The translations under genes and the position numbers were made by a program. Shown in pieces: positions 18,595-26,633 of a stretch of DNA of 64,000 nucleotides. This stretch comes from Vicinamibacterales bacterium (GTDB lineage Bacteria > Acidobacteriota > Vicinamibacteria > Vicinamibacterales > 2-12-FULL-66-21), in NCBI GenBank assembly GCA_035699745.1, contig DASSPH010000077.1, forward strand, positions 1-64,000, read 5' to 3'. The notes under the pieces were generated by a model, which searched no databases, was not told the origin of the DNA, and was given only the letters and a program-made list of their open reading frames with translations. Within the stretch, counting starts at the first letter, position 1. Every line of letters begins with the position of its first letter.

Positions 18595-19386
18595 TCAGCG
18601 GGCGAGCGCGCGCGCGATGTCGGTCCGGGCGCGGCGCGCTTCGGGGATCGGAAACAGCGGGAACACGTGCATCATGTCGCGATACTCGTGCAGCGTCACT
18701 GGCGTGCCGACGGCCAGGGCCCGGTCACGCAGCCGGTGGGCGTCGGTGTTCAACATGTCCTTCGTCCCGGTGACGATGGTGATCGGGGCCAGATCCGCGA
18801 GCGACCCGAACAGCGGACTGACGCGGAAGTCGTTTCGATCCAGGTCGCCGGCATAGATCCGGGCCGCTTCGTCGAGACCCGGCGCCGCCAGGAACGCATC
18901 GCCGGCGGCGCGTTTCTGCACCTGCGGCGCGCTCACCGTCGCGTCGACCCACGGTGAGACGAGCACGAGCGCCCCCGGTTGCGGGACGCCCTCGTCGCGC
19001 GCCAGCTGCGCCATCGCCAGTGCGAGTCCGGCCCCCGCGGAATCGCCGATCACGGTCAGCGGACGAGGATCGGCGCGGAGTCTCCGGTACAACCGCAGCG
19101 CGCGAGGCACCGTCGTGCGCGCCGTTTCCGCGGGCGCGGGCCTGTACATCGGCACGATCACGATCTGCCGGCGCTTCCGAACGAGCCACGACACGAGCAT
19201 CCAGTGGAGCAGGCTCATCCCGGCGACGTAGGCGCCGCCGTGGAAGTAGAGCACGCGGCCGTCCGCGTTCGCGCCGCGCGGCGCAATCGAGTACACCGGC
19301 CAGCCCTCGTGCGCCGTCCGGGCGACGGAGAAGCGGCGCGCGAACCAGGCCGGCGGCCTCGGCACCGCGCGCGAGCGACTCCGCAC
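18595..19386 (-). CDS. Alpha/beta hydrolase, hormone-sensitive-lipase-type esterase
   Basis: The oxyanion-hole motif HGGAY (49-53) and nucleophile elbow GDSAG (Ser116) are present. The acid TGTKDMLNTD and the histidine in MMHVFPLF are at the expected spacing, so the triad looks complete. This family hydrolyses carboxylic esters of small to medium acyl chains. The 263 residues from the GTG at 19386 are short for the family. The upstream frame stays open and reads like the missing N-terminal cap (RWKSTFTSRQAFSRF) back to CTG codons at 19476 and 19470, with GGAGAGG about 10 bases before the first. The true start may therefore be a non-standard codon there. It follows the radical SAM gene and precedes the 275-aa gene. 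Confidence 0.8.
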   Translation of the reverse strand: MRSRSRAVPRPPAWFARRFSVARTAHEGWPVYSIAPRGANADGRVLYFHGGAYVAGMSLLHWMLVSWLVRKRRQIVIVPMYRPAPAETARTTVPRALRLYRRLRADPRPLTVIGDSAGAGLALAMAQLARDEGVPQPGALVLVSPWVDATVSAPQVQKRAAGDAFLAAPGLDEAARIYAGDLDRNDFRVSPLFGSLADLAPITIVTGTKDMLNTDAHRLRDRALAVGTPVTLHEYRDMMHVFPLFPIPEARRARTDIARALAR

Positions 19387-19477
19387 GAACCGGGAAAACG
19401 CCTGCCTCGAGGTGAACGTGGACTTCCATCGGCTCAGTCGTACGACTCGCGTCCATGCGCGTGCGCTCAGACTCAGG

Positions 19478-21049
19478 TCAGGCCGGCCTCTCCGGCTTCG
19501 TGCCTGGACCGTCGACCGCCCCCGCGAAATTGAATGCGCGATCGTCGACCACGCGACGAAGGCGGAGATAGTTCTTGTAGGCGGTCAGCCGCAGCCGCCC
19601 CTCGAGTCCGGGACGCCCGCTGACGGTGCGGGTGAACTCGCGCATCATCACGTCGCCTCCCGTCTCGGCGCCGGCGAGCCGGGCCAGCTGCTGCGACGGC
19701 GATCCCATCATGCCCGCCATGCCGAGCCGCTCGCGCATCGGGACGACCTCGAGCTGCATGAGATTGAACCAGGTCGCGCCCCAGTCGGTCAGGTCGTACG
19801 ATTCAGGGCGGGCGACGACGAGTCCATGTTCGACCCAGCGGTCGGCGAGCCGCCGCCAGGGCGCCTGCGCGTCCATGATCACCCGCGGGACGGTGAGCCG
19901 CTGAATGCCCATCAGCACCGCGCGCCGGCGCGCCGTCGGCAGGTCGAGCGTCTGGCGGCATTGAAACGGGAAATAGCCGCGATCGATCAGCCGGAGATAT
20001 TCGTGGAGATCCGGGACGTCGCGGTGCAGCGTGCCGTTGATGAAGCCGAACGCCGACGGACCGAAGGCGAGCGACGTCGCCTGCGCGTTGCCGCCGCCGC
20101 CGAACGTGCTCTGCATGAACCTGTTCGTATCGCTGCGCACGTAGGCTTCGGTGGCCACCGGCCGGAAGCCCATCTCCTTCATGAGCCGCTTGGCCGCGAC
20201 CCGGAACGCGAGCCGGCGGTCGCTGTCGGCGGGATCGTCGATGTGCTGCGACAGCACGCCGTCGTACATCCGGCTGCCCGGCACCATCCAGTAGGTATAG
20301 ATGTCGACGCTGCCGGTGCCCCACGCGGAGGTGCGCCGCACGTCGGCGGCGAAACTCTCCACCGTCTGTCCCGGCAGGCCAATCATGAGATCGACGTTGA
20401 ACGGCACGTTCCGGCCGCGGAGGCGCTCGGCGAGCCGTTCGTACGATTCGATCGATTCGCCCCGCCCGATGCGTCGGCGCACGGCCGGGTCGAGCGTCTG
20501 CACGCCGAACGAGACGCGAGTGAAGCCGGCCTCCAGGCAGGCATCGAGCCGGTCGTCGAGCAGGTGCGACGACACCGATTCGAGCGTCACCTCGGCATCC
20601 CCGGCAATCGGAAACGCGGATCCGAGCGCGGCGAGAATGCGCTTGAGTTGCGACGGCGTCAGTTCGGTCGGCGTGCCGCCGCCGAAATAGATCGTCGTGA
20701 ACGGCGGGCCGTCGTAGCGATGCCGCCGCGCCAGCATCGCAATGTGACGCAGCAGCGCCTGGACGAACTCCTCCCGCCGCGCCGGGCCGCGGTCCGACGC
20801 CGCCTTCGACTTGTAGAGAAAACAGAAGTGGCAGAAGAACGGACAGAAGGGGACGTGTACATAGATGAGGTTGCCCCCGTCGGGCAGATGGGAGGTCGCG
20901 TCACGCCACGCCGCGACCTTCGGATCGGCGCGCGGCGGCCAGGCGTCGGCGGGGACCGGACCCTTCTCCCGCATCAAGTGCGCGATGGGATAGTCGAAGA
21001 CCTGGAACGGCAGGAGCGCCGGGTACGGCGGCTGCGGCGGCTGTGGCAC
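19478..21049 (-). CDS. HemN/HemW-like radical SAM protein (523 aa)
   Basis: The radical SAM cluster motif is YVHVPFCPFFCHFC (C69, C73, C76, spacing CxxxCxxC). It is followed by IYFGGGTPTEL and the FGVQTLDPAVRRRIGR block that is characteristic of coproporphyrinogen III oxidase-like (HemN/HemW/HutW) enzymes. The C-terminal half has the HemN-type helical region with LTDWGATWFNLMQLEV. The enzyme should use a [4Fe-4S] cluster and SAM, but the substrate cannot be read from sequence. It differs from housekeeping HemN/HemW and could be a heme-processing or methyltransferase-like paralogue. GTG start at 21049 is supported by GGAGAGG 4 bases upstream, overlapping the previous gene's end region. Confidence 0.8.
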   Translation of the reverse strand: MPQPPQPPYPALLPFQVFDYPIAHLMREKGPVPADAWPPRADPKVAAWRDATSHLPDGGNLIYVHVPFCPFFCHFCFLYKSKAASDRGPARREEFVQALLRHIAMLARRHRYDGPPFTTIYFGGGTPTELTPSQLKRILAALGSAFPIAGDAEVTLESVSSHLLDDRLDACLEAGFTRVSFGVQTLDPAVRRRIGRGESIESYERLAERLRGRNVPFNVDLMIGLPGQTVESFAADVRRTSAWGTGSVDIYTYWMVPGSRMYDGVLSQHIDDPADSDRRLAFRVAAKRLMKEMGFRPVATEAYVRSDTNRFMQSTFGGGGNAQATSLAFGPSAFGFINGTLHRDVPDLHEYLRLIDRGYFPFQCRQTLDLPTARRRAVLMGIQRLTVPRVIMDAQAPWRRLADRWVEHGLVVARPESYDLTDWGATWFNLMQLEVVPMRERLGMAGMMGSPSQQLARLAGAETGGDVMMREFTRTVSGRPGLEGRLRLTAYKNYLRLRRVVDDRAFNFAGAVDGPGTKPERPA

Positions 21050-21061
21050 GATGCCTCTCCA

Positions 21062-22063
21062 TTACCCCGCGACGCGTTCGCAGCGCTCGCGGATGATCCG
21101 CAGGATGTAGTTCTGCAGGTGGGCCATGACGCGGTCGGTCCAGAAGCTCGCGTACCAGTTGAACCGCGTGCTCAACCGCTGCGTGCTGTCGAGCCGCAGC
21201 CGCCAGCGCCCGTCGCTCGAGGGCTCGATCCGGTATCGCCCTTCGGTGACCGTGAAGATCACGCCGTCGATGGCGTCGATGACCGCCGGGACCGGACGCG
21301 TGCGATCCACCGCAATCGTGAAGCGCAGCTCCTGTTCCGGACGCCACCCGATCACCGTCTCGACGAAGCTGAGCCCGCCGGCGAACGTCGCGTCGCGAAT
21401 GGCGCCGACGCCGTCGTGCGACAGCATCGCCTGGCGCGGCCGCGGCAGGCCGAGCGCGTGAAACGCACTGAAGCGCTGCTCGAACGGCTGAATCTCGGAG
21501 ACGCGGGTGATGTTGCGCCAGATCACCGCCTTGTCCGCCTGGATCGAGACCTCGGTCTGCACGTGGCGAATCGCGGTGGCGGTCGGCACCAGCGTCTCGG
21601 CCGCGCCGACCGCGAACGGCGCGAGCGCCAGCGCCACGGCCGCGGTCGCCGCGACTCGCCGGCCGGCGCGCCTCAGCGCGAACGCGGCGGCGCCGCCGAA
21701 CGCCGCGCAGGTGACCAGCGCCGGCAGCGCCATCACGACATAGAGCAGAGGCTCCATGCCGAGCGCCGCCAGCAGACCGGCGACGCCGACGCAGGTGCAG
21801 ACGCTCACCACGGCGGATCGCCACAGCGCGGATCCGCGCGGCGGCGGCAGCGCGGCGAGCGCGCCGATGCTGAACGGTGTGACCAGCAGCAGCGCGGCCG
21901 ACATGGTTCCGGGTCCGCTGGAGAAGGAGTGAAACACGGCGTGAGTGAGAAGACCGTAGGCGGCGCCCGCGACAACGCCGCGCCCGCGTCCGCGCGCCGG
22001 CGCCTCAATCCGCGGCGGCACGAACGCGTCACTCAACGTTTCTGCGACGTGCTGAACCGGCAT
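21062..22063 (-). CDS. Membrane protein with C-terminal SRPBCC domain (333 aa)
   Basis: ATG at 22063 (MPVQHVAETL) is chosen because AAGGAG lies 11 bases upstream and a good promoter lies at 22101-22129, which would exclude the longer frame starting at 22132. Residues about 30-165 contain several hydrophobic segments (YGLLTHAVFHSF, ALLLVTPFSIGALAAL, VVSVCTCVGVAGLLAAL, VMALPALVTCAAFGGAAAF, AVALALAPFAVG). The C-terminal 160 residues resemble a START/SRPBCC-type hydrophobic ligand-binding fold (VSIQADKAVIWRNITRVSEI, WRPEQELRFTI, RLDSTQRLSTRFNWYASFW). It may bind or sense a hydrophobic ligand at the membrane. It is first gene of a probable unit with the radical SAM protein and esterase. Confidence 0.7.
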   Translation of the reverse strand: MPVQHVAETLSDAFVPPRIEAPARGRGRGVVAGAAYGLLTHAVFHSFSSGPGTMSAALLLVTPFSIGALAALPPPRGSALWRSAVVSVCTCVGVAGLLAALGMEPLLYVVMALPALVTCAAFGGAAAFALRRAGRRVAATAAVALALAPFAVGAAETLVPTATAIRHVQTEVSIQADKAVIWRNITRVSEIQPFEQRFSAFHALGLPRPRQAMLSHDGVGAIRDATFAGGLSFVETVIGWRPEQELRFTIAVDRTRPVPAVIDAIDGVIFTVTEGRYRIEPSSDGRWRLRLDSTQRLSTRFNWYASFWTDRVMAHLQNYILRIIRERCERVAG

Positions 22064-22100
22064 CTGCTGGTGAACTCCTTGACGCAGTCTGAGGCGCACA

Positions 22101-22129
22101 TTCGTAGCAGACCTGATACGTCTGGTCAA
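22101..22129 (-). promoter_or_regulatory. Promoter with an inverted-repeat operator in its spacer
   Basis: On the minus strand TTGACC (22129-22124) and TACGAA (22106-22101) are separated by exactly 17 bases. The spacer contains the perfect inverted repeat CAGAC-N7-GTCTG (plus-strand 22108-22124). A site between -35 and -10 is typical of TetR- or MerR-type repression. It would drive the minus-strand genes from 22063 onward, possibly including quartet 1. No regulator gene for it is visible in the window. Confidence 0.5.
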
Positions 22130-22169
22130 CACAAACGATCCGCATCAGCGAACCGAACACGACACGCGA

Positions 22170-22198
22170 CGTACACACTCGCGCGAATGAGGTATGAT
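22170..22198 (+). promoter_or_regulatory. Weak candidate promoter for the DUF6312 operon
   Basis: TATGAT at 22193-22198 is a good -10. The hexamer 17 bases upstream (CGTACA, 22170-22175) matches the -35 consensus only in its last three bases. It lies about 55 bases before the GTG/ATG region of the DUF6312 gene, whose ATG is preceded by GGAAGGGG. Confidence 0.3.
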
Positions 22199-22251
22199 GG
22201 CGCCCCTGCGGCCACCCGGATTCGCGGCACGACCGCGCGCGGAAGGGGCAT

Positions 22252-22617
22252 ATGGCAAGAGTCCGTGTGATCTACGCCGACCCGTCATCGGTCACCAGGG
22301 TCGTGCGCGTCGTTCCGCCGGCACGTCCCGGCGCGCCTACGGTCGTACGCGTGTCCACCAAACGCCGCCGTCGCCGCGGCCGGCGCGACGACGACCTGGA
22401 CTATGGCTGGTGTCCGTTCGACACGGTGAGCCGCCAGTTCGCCGACGCCGTGCGCGAGTCAACGGATGTGTACCTCCGTCGCCACGATCGATCGAGCGAC
22501 GAACTGCGCGAGGGCTGGTTCGTCGACATTCCAAGCAATCTCTACGTCGCGGCACGCGAAGGCTTCAGGCGTTTCTGGGCTCCGCGGTCCGTCAGGCGCT
22601 ACCGGAGCAGGAGGTAG
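22252..22617 (+). CDS. DUF6312-like small basic protein (121 aa)
   Basis: The start ARVRVIYADPSSVTRVVRVV is followed by a very basic linker (KRRRRRGRRDDD). Then comes VSRQFADAVRESTDVYLRRHDRSSDELREGWFVDIPSNLY, which matches what I recall of DUF6312 (a helix, then RHxRSN, xGWLxDxxxN). The family has no known function. GGAAGGGG ends three bases before the ATG at 22252. It is followed 11 bases later by a DUF6200-like gene and then an ABC1 kinase-like gene, so the three form an operon. The family assignment is from memory of motifs and should be treated as probable. Confidence 0.65.
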   Translation: MARVRVIYADPSSVTRVVRVVPPARPGAPTVVRVSTKRRRRRGRRDDDLDYGWCPFDTVSRQFADAVRESTDVYLRRHDRSSDELREGWFVDIPSNLYVAAREGFRRFWAPRSVRRYRSRR

Positions 22618-22628
22618 AGGTGGACGAT

Positions 22629-22892
22629 ATGAGCACGGAATACCCATCGGGCGCGCGGACAACTGAGACTCACGGTGCCGCTCCTATCGTCGTCGACCTC
22701 GGCAAGCGCGGCCGCCGCGCCATCAAGCGGCTTCGCGAGGGCGAAGGCAAACTGTACGCGGAAGTGAACGACGTGCTCGACGGATTGCGCCGCGAGGGCG
22801 CCGTCAAGGCGGACGCGCAGCTCGTGGTCGTCGTCGTTCGTCAGCGGCGCAGCCGGAGCGAGTTCCAGTTCGACTGGCCGAGCCGTTGCTGA
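22629..22892 (+). CDS. DUF6200-like small protein (87 aa)
   Basis: The core PIVVDLGKRGRRAIKRLREGEGKLYAEVNDVLDGLR followed by AQLVVVVVRQRR fits DUF6200 as I recall it: a short beta strand, a basic helix with KRLRxGxGKL, a helix and a C-terminal hydrophobic strand. ATG at 22629 is preceded by GAGGTGG. It lies between the DUF6312-like and ABC1 genes. Both small basic proteins might act as partners of the kinase-like protein or as polymer/nucleic-acid-binding accessory proteins, but this is inference. Confidence 0.65.
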   Translation: MSTEYPSGARTTETHGAAPIVVDLGKRGRRAIKRLREGEGKLYAEVNDVLDGLRREGAVKADAQLVVVVVRQRRSRSEFQFDWPSRC

Positions 22893-22895
22893 CGG

Positions 22896-24698
22896 GTGCA
22901 GCCGAAGAACTCGATCCCGACGCCCCTCTTCGACGGTGAGGAGCGGGCGCCCGTCCGGATCGTAGCGGCGCGGCGCCCCCGGCCGCTTCGCGGCGGCCAG
23001 ATCGCGTTCTCCGCCGTGCGCGTCGCGTTCGTCTGGCTGCTGGCGCTGCTGCGCCGGCGCGCGAGCGGCCGCGATCACACCTCGGACGTCGCCGTGGCCG
23101 TGCGGGTGACGCTCGAACGGCTGGGCGGACTCTGGATCAAGGCCGGCCAGCTGCTGGCGATGCGCCGCGACCTGTTCCCCGAGGCGTTCTGCACCGAACT
23201 CTCCTTCCTGCAGGACAGCGCCTTCGGGTTTCCCGCGTCGCACGTCCGCGCGATCATCGAGGCCGAATCCGGCGCGCCGCTCGAGCATCTCTACTCGCGC
23301 TTCGATCCCGTCCCCATCGCCGCGGCGTCCATCGGCCAGGTGCACCGGGCGCGGCTTCGCCGCAACGGCGTCGACGTCGCCGTCAAGGTCCAGCGCCCGT
23401 ACGTCGAACTGGTGATGCACCGGGACCTGCGCTTCATCCGGCGCTGTGCGCGGCTGCTGGAGCGGTGCTCGATCCTGCCGCACGCCCGCTGGCTCGAGAT
23501 GGTGTGGGAACTCGACAACATCATGCGGAACGAGACCGACTACCGCGTCGAGGCCTCGTTCATCAGGCGCATGCGTGTCGTCCTCAAGGGGCACGACGTC
23601 TACGCGCCGAAGGTGTTCCGCCGGGAGAGCTCGCGCCGCGTGCTGGTGATGGAGTTCATTCGCGGCGTCTTCATGACCGAGTTCATCCGCGCCGCCGAGA
23701 CGGATCCGCCGCGGCTGCGCGCCTGGATGGCCGAGAACCGGATCAAGGCCGGGCTGGTGGGACGCCGGCTGTACGAGACGCACACGCGGCAGGTCTTCGA
23801 AGACAACCTCTTCCACTGCGATCTGCATCCCGGGAACATCGTCCTGTTGCGCGACAGCCGGCTGGCGCTCATCGACTTCGGATCCATCGGCTCGATCGAT
23901 CGCAGCAAGCTGAAGAAGTACTACGTGATCTTTCAGGCGATGGGCCAGGGGGACTACACCAAGGCGGCGGAAGTCTTCCTGCTGCTCGGTCCGCCGCTGC
24001 GCCCGGTGCGCGTCCAGGACGTCAAGGCCGACATCGTTCGAACCCTGCGCCAGTGGGAGGTCCGCGTCGCGGTCGAACGCCTCAGCTACCACGAACGGTC
24101 GCTCACCTATGCGATGCAGGGCATCGCGAATGTCTACCGGCAGCACCGGATCGGGCTCGGCTGGGAGTTCATGCAGGTGAACCGCGCCGAGGTGACGATG
24201 GACGCGTCACTGGCGTACCTGCTGCCGCGGATCAACTACCACGAGATGATCCGGCGTTACGAGCGCGCGGCCCGCCGTCGTGAACTGCACCGCGCGGCCA
24301 GCGGGCCCGCCATGCTCGATCGCGTGGTCGGCCTGGTCAGCATCCTCGACGTCGCCGCGAACCTCGCCGAGAACACGTTCTATGAAAGCGAGCGGCTGCG
24401 GAATCAGCTGACGACGTTCGATTCGAACGTGACTGTCGCCGGGCTCGTGCTGTCCACCGGCGTCGTCCTGCTGTCGCGGCTGTCGCTGGCCGCGGCGGTC
24501 GTCGTGCTGTTGTCGTTCGTGCAGGATGTCTATCCGAACCGCGCGACCGGGGTGGTCGACGCGATCATGGCCGCGACCTTCGGACGGATGCAGGGGACCT
24601 GGCGGCTGCTGCTGCTGGTCGGCCTCGTGATGGCGTTCGTCGCGTTCCGGCGGCTGTCGCAGAAGATCACCGCGCTCTCGACCTACCCGGCGCGCTGA
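22896..24698 (+). CDS. ABC1/UbiB-type atypical kinase-like protein (600 aa)
   Basis: Hallmarks are all present: the KxGQ motif (KAGQ, 82-85), the Ala-rich loop AAASIGQVH (141-149), the catalytic Lys163 in VAVKVQRP, FHCDLHPGN (about 305-313) and the DFG of IDFGSIGSI (about 327). The C-terminus has two hydrophobic segments (VAGLVLSTGVVLLSRL with LAAAVVVLLSF, and LLLLVGLVMAFVAF), giving a membrane anchor as in UbiB. UbiB-family ATPases support extraction or biosynthesis of polyprenyl lipids such as ubiquinone. The neighbouring defunct prenyl-synthase-like gene fits a link to isoprenoid lipids. The GTG start is 3 bases after the DUF6200 stop. Confidence 0.85.
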   Translation: MQPKNSIPTPLFDGEERAPVRIVAARRPRPLRGGQIAFSAVRVAFVWLLALLRRRASGRDHTSDVAVAVRVTLERLGGLWIKAGQLLAMRRDLFPEAFCTELSFLQDSAFGFPASHVRAIIEAESGAPLEHLYSRFDPVPIAAASIGQVHRARLRRNGVDVAVKVQRPYVELVMHRDLRFIRRCARLLERCSILPHARWLEMVWELDNIMRNETDYRVEASFIRRMRVVLKGHDVYAPKVFRRESSRRVLVMEFIRGVFMTEFIRAAETDPPRLRAWMAENRIKAGLVGRRLYETHTRQVFEDNLFHCDLHPGNIVLLRDSRLALIDFGSIGSIDRSKLKKYYVIFQAMGQGDYTKAAEVFLLLGPPLRPVRVQDVKADIVRTLRQWEVRVAVERLSYHERSLTYAMQGIANVYRQHRIGLGWEFMQVNRAEVTMDASLAYLLPRINYHEMIRRYERAARRRELHRAASGPAMLDRVVGLVSILDVAANLAENTFYESERLRNQLTTFDSNVTVAGLVLSTGVVLLSRLSLAAAVVVLLSFVQDVYPNRATGVVDAIMAATFGRMQGTWRLLLLVGLVMAFVAFRRLSQKITALSTYPAR

Positions 24699-24704
24699 GA
24701 CACC

Positions 24705-25706
24705 ATGACCGATCGGGCAGGGCGTTGGTTCGCGGCGCTGCGGGCGGAAGGGGAGTCGGTCGACATCCGCTACGGATTCATTCCCGACGGATCGGCGACG
24801 CCGTCATGGACGTTCCTGCCCCACGACCGCTTCGACGGCATGGGCGGTTTGCTGCACCTGTTGCGCGACGCCGGGGTGGACGTGACGCCGCCAGTCACGC
24901 GCCGGCGCCCACCCGCGCCCGTCCTGCGATCGTTCCGCGCATTCCTCGGACAGCGGCGGCGGCGCCCGGCGCGGTGGGACATGTTCGATGACGACTGGCG
25001 CCCGCGCCAGCCGTCGCGTTCACGCCCGGTGGCCGTGGCGTGGACCATACTTTCCGAGTCCGCGACGTCGGAGGTCCTGCGCCGGGCCGACACGTGCGGC
25101 GTGAGTCTGAACAGCTGGCTGCTGTGGTGTCTGCACCACGCGATCCGCGACGAGCTCGACTCCGATCGCGGATCCGCATGGATGGTCCCGGTGAACATGC
25201 GCGGTGCGGTCCGCCTGCGCCGAGACACGGCGAATCATCTCGGGTTTCTCATCGTGCCGGTGCGCGACGACGATCGCCCGCGTGACGTGCACCAGCGGGT
25301 GCGCCACGATCTGCGGCGGGGGATAGACGTCGGATCGTGGTACGCCCTCGCGGCGGGGCGCAGCGCCGGCACGCGTCTGCTGCAGGATGCGCTTGCGGCC
25401 GGAGCGCGGCGATGGCGCGCACTCGGTACCGTTTCGAATCTCGGCGCCTGGCACCTTCCTCAGACCGTTCCGTCAGGCGCCTGGCTGTTCTGCCCGCCGG
25501 CGACCCGCTTTCAGCCGCTCGCCCTGGGCGCGGTCATCACCGGCGGCCGCCTCGCCTTGACGATGCAGTCGCATCCGGCGTTGAACGACGAAGCGGCGAT
25601 CGTCGAGCGGTGGCTGCGTGCGCTCGAAACGTCGATCGCGATCGCGCCGCGGCCAGTGCCCGTTGTCCGCCGCCGGCCGCGTGTGATCGTCGTGCGCCGG
25701 CCCTAG
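24705..25706 (+). CDS. Stand-alone condensation-fold acyltransferase-like protein (333 aa)
   Basis: FLPHDRFDGMGG (H40, D44, G45) reproduces the catalytic HxxxDG of condensation domains, CoA-dependent acyltransferases and wax-ester/DGAT enzymes. Later WMVPVNMRGAVRLRRDTANHLGFLIVPV resembles the (N/P)VNxR block followed by GN(H)xG of that fold. At 333 residues it is shorter than an NRPS condensation domain (about 450) and has no carrier domain nearby. It is 6 bases after the ABC1 gene, so probably co-translated. A role in acylating a lipid or small metabolite is likely; the substrate is unknown. The C-terminus is basic (VVRRRPRVIVVRR). Confidence 0.65.
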   Translation: MTDRAGRWFAALRAEGESVDIRYGFIPDGSATPSWTFLPHDRFDGMGGLLHLLRDAGVDVTPPVTRRRPPAPVLRSFRAFLGQRRRRPARWDMFDDDWRPRQPSRSRPVAVAWTILSESATSEVLRRADTCGVSLNSWLLWCLHHAIRDELDSDRGSAWMVPVNMRGAVRLRRDTANHLGFLIVPVRDDDRPRDVHQRVRHDLRRGIDVGSWYALAAGRSAGTRLLQDALAAGARRWRALGTVSNLGAWHLPQTVPSGAWLFCPPATRFQPLALGAVITGGRLALTMQSHPALNDEAAIVERWLRALETSIAIAPRPVPVVRRRPRVIVVRRP

Positions 25707-25719
25707 CCGCGTCCGCGGG

Positions 25720-26550
25720 TCACACGCGAGACGTGCCGAGCCGCGGCATCGCCGGAGCGTGCCGGGGCGGCGGCGGATCGAGGGCGTCGAGTAGGGCGAC
25801 GAGGACGTCGCGTTCTTCGGACGCGTCTACGGAGTCGATGGCGCGCCGCGCCTCGGCGGCGTGCTGCCGCGCCCGCGCCGGTGCATCGGCGATGGCGCGG
25901 TGATCGAGGAGATGAAACGCCATGCCGAAGCCGAACCCGTAGCGTGCGAACGCCCGCTCGGCCGCGGCGCCGGCATTCCCGAGCCGCGCCCCGATCTCCG
26001 CTGACACCGCGAACAGCGGCGCGGTCTGGCGGGTAATCAGTTCGAGGTATTCCGAGTCGTCGGCGGCGCTGCCCGGGGTCGTCGCCAACTGGTACAACCC
26101 GCCTTCGAACGTGCCGATCGTGGCTTCGCAGATCAGCAGGACGATGTCCCGCCGATCCGGTGCCAGCGCGAGCCGCATCGCGGTGACGTACAAGAAGTCA
26201 CCGAGCAGCACGGCGAGGTCGCGCTGCGCCACGGTGTCGGCGTGCACCGGGGCGTCCGCCGAGGTGAACGCACGGTGCAGGAGCGTGGCGCGATGGATCA
26301 GCTCGACGGCGGCGGCGTACTGGATCGCGAGGTCCCCGTGATATCCGCAGGAACGCGCCGAGAGCAGCAGCAGCGCCGAGCGGAGTCCGCGGCTGGGACT
26401 GCGATCGAGGTGGCGGACGAACGGCGAGGGCACCGGACCGTGCGCGTGAAGGTACGCCGTGCATCGCGCGTCGACCGCCTGCAGGTCGGCGCGGACCGGG
26501 GAGGGAATCGCGGCCAACGCCCGGGCGATCTCCGCAGCGGGTTGACGCAC
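25720..26550 (-). CDS. Polyprenyl-synthase-like protein lacking both Asp-rich motifs (276 aa)
   Basis: The trans-prenyltransferase frame is recognisable: AVELIHRATLLH (81-92), LLGDFLYVTAM (115-125), GTFEGGLYQLA and ITRQTAPLFAVSAEIGARL (about 172-190), and GFGMAFHLLD (207-216). The first Asp-rich motif, which should be DDxxD right after H92, reads RAFTS. The second reads DHRAI instead of DDxxD. Without these aspartates it should not bind the Mg-diphosphate substrates, so it is probably a non-catalytic subunit, a binding protein or a decaying enzyme. The GTG start at 26550 is the only in-frame option before a stop. It is convergent with the ABC1 operon and divergent from the SDR. Confidence 0.75.
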   Translation of the reverse strand: MRQPAAEIARALAAIPSPVRADLQAVDARCTAYLHAHGPVPSPFVRHLDRSPSRGLRSALLLLSARSCGYHGDLAIQYAAAVELIHRATLLHRAFTSADAPVHADTVAQRDLAVLLGDFLYVTAMRLALAPDRRDIVLLICEATIGTFEGGLYQLATTPGSAADDSEYLELITRQTAPLFAVSAEIGARLGNAGAAAERAFARYGFGFGMAFHLLDHRAIADAPARARQHAAEARRAIDSVDASEERDVLVALLDALDPPPPRHAPAMPRLGTSRV

Positions 26551-26633
26551 ACGGAATCAGACCATGCCGCCGAGACGGACGTCAAGGTGCGCCCGCGGCG
26601 GTTTGTGTCAGAATGCGCGGCGAAGGACGGGCG

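Noticed and set aside
26557-26585. Minus-strand TTGACG before the prenyl-synthase-like gene as another copy of the shared promoter
   Set aside because: No -10 hexamer lies at 16-18 bases; the ATGGTCT resemblance is at 14 and no palindrome is upstream.
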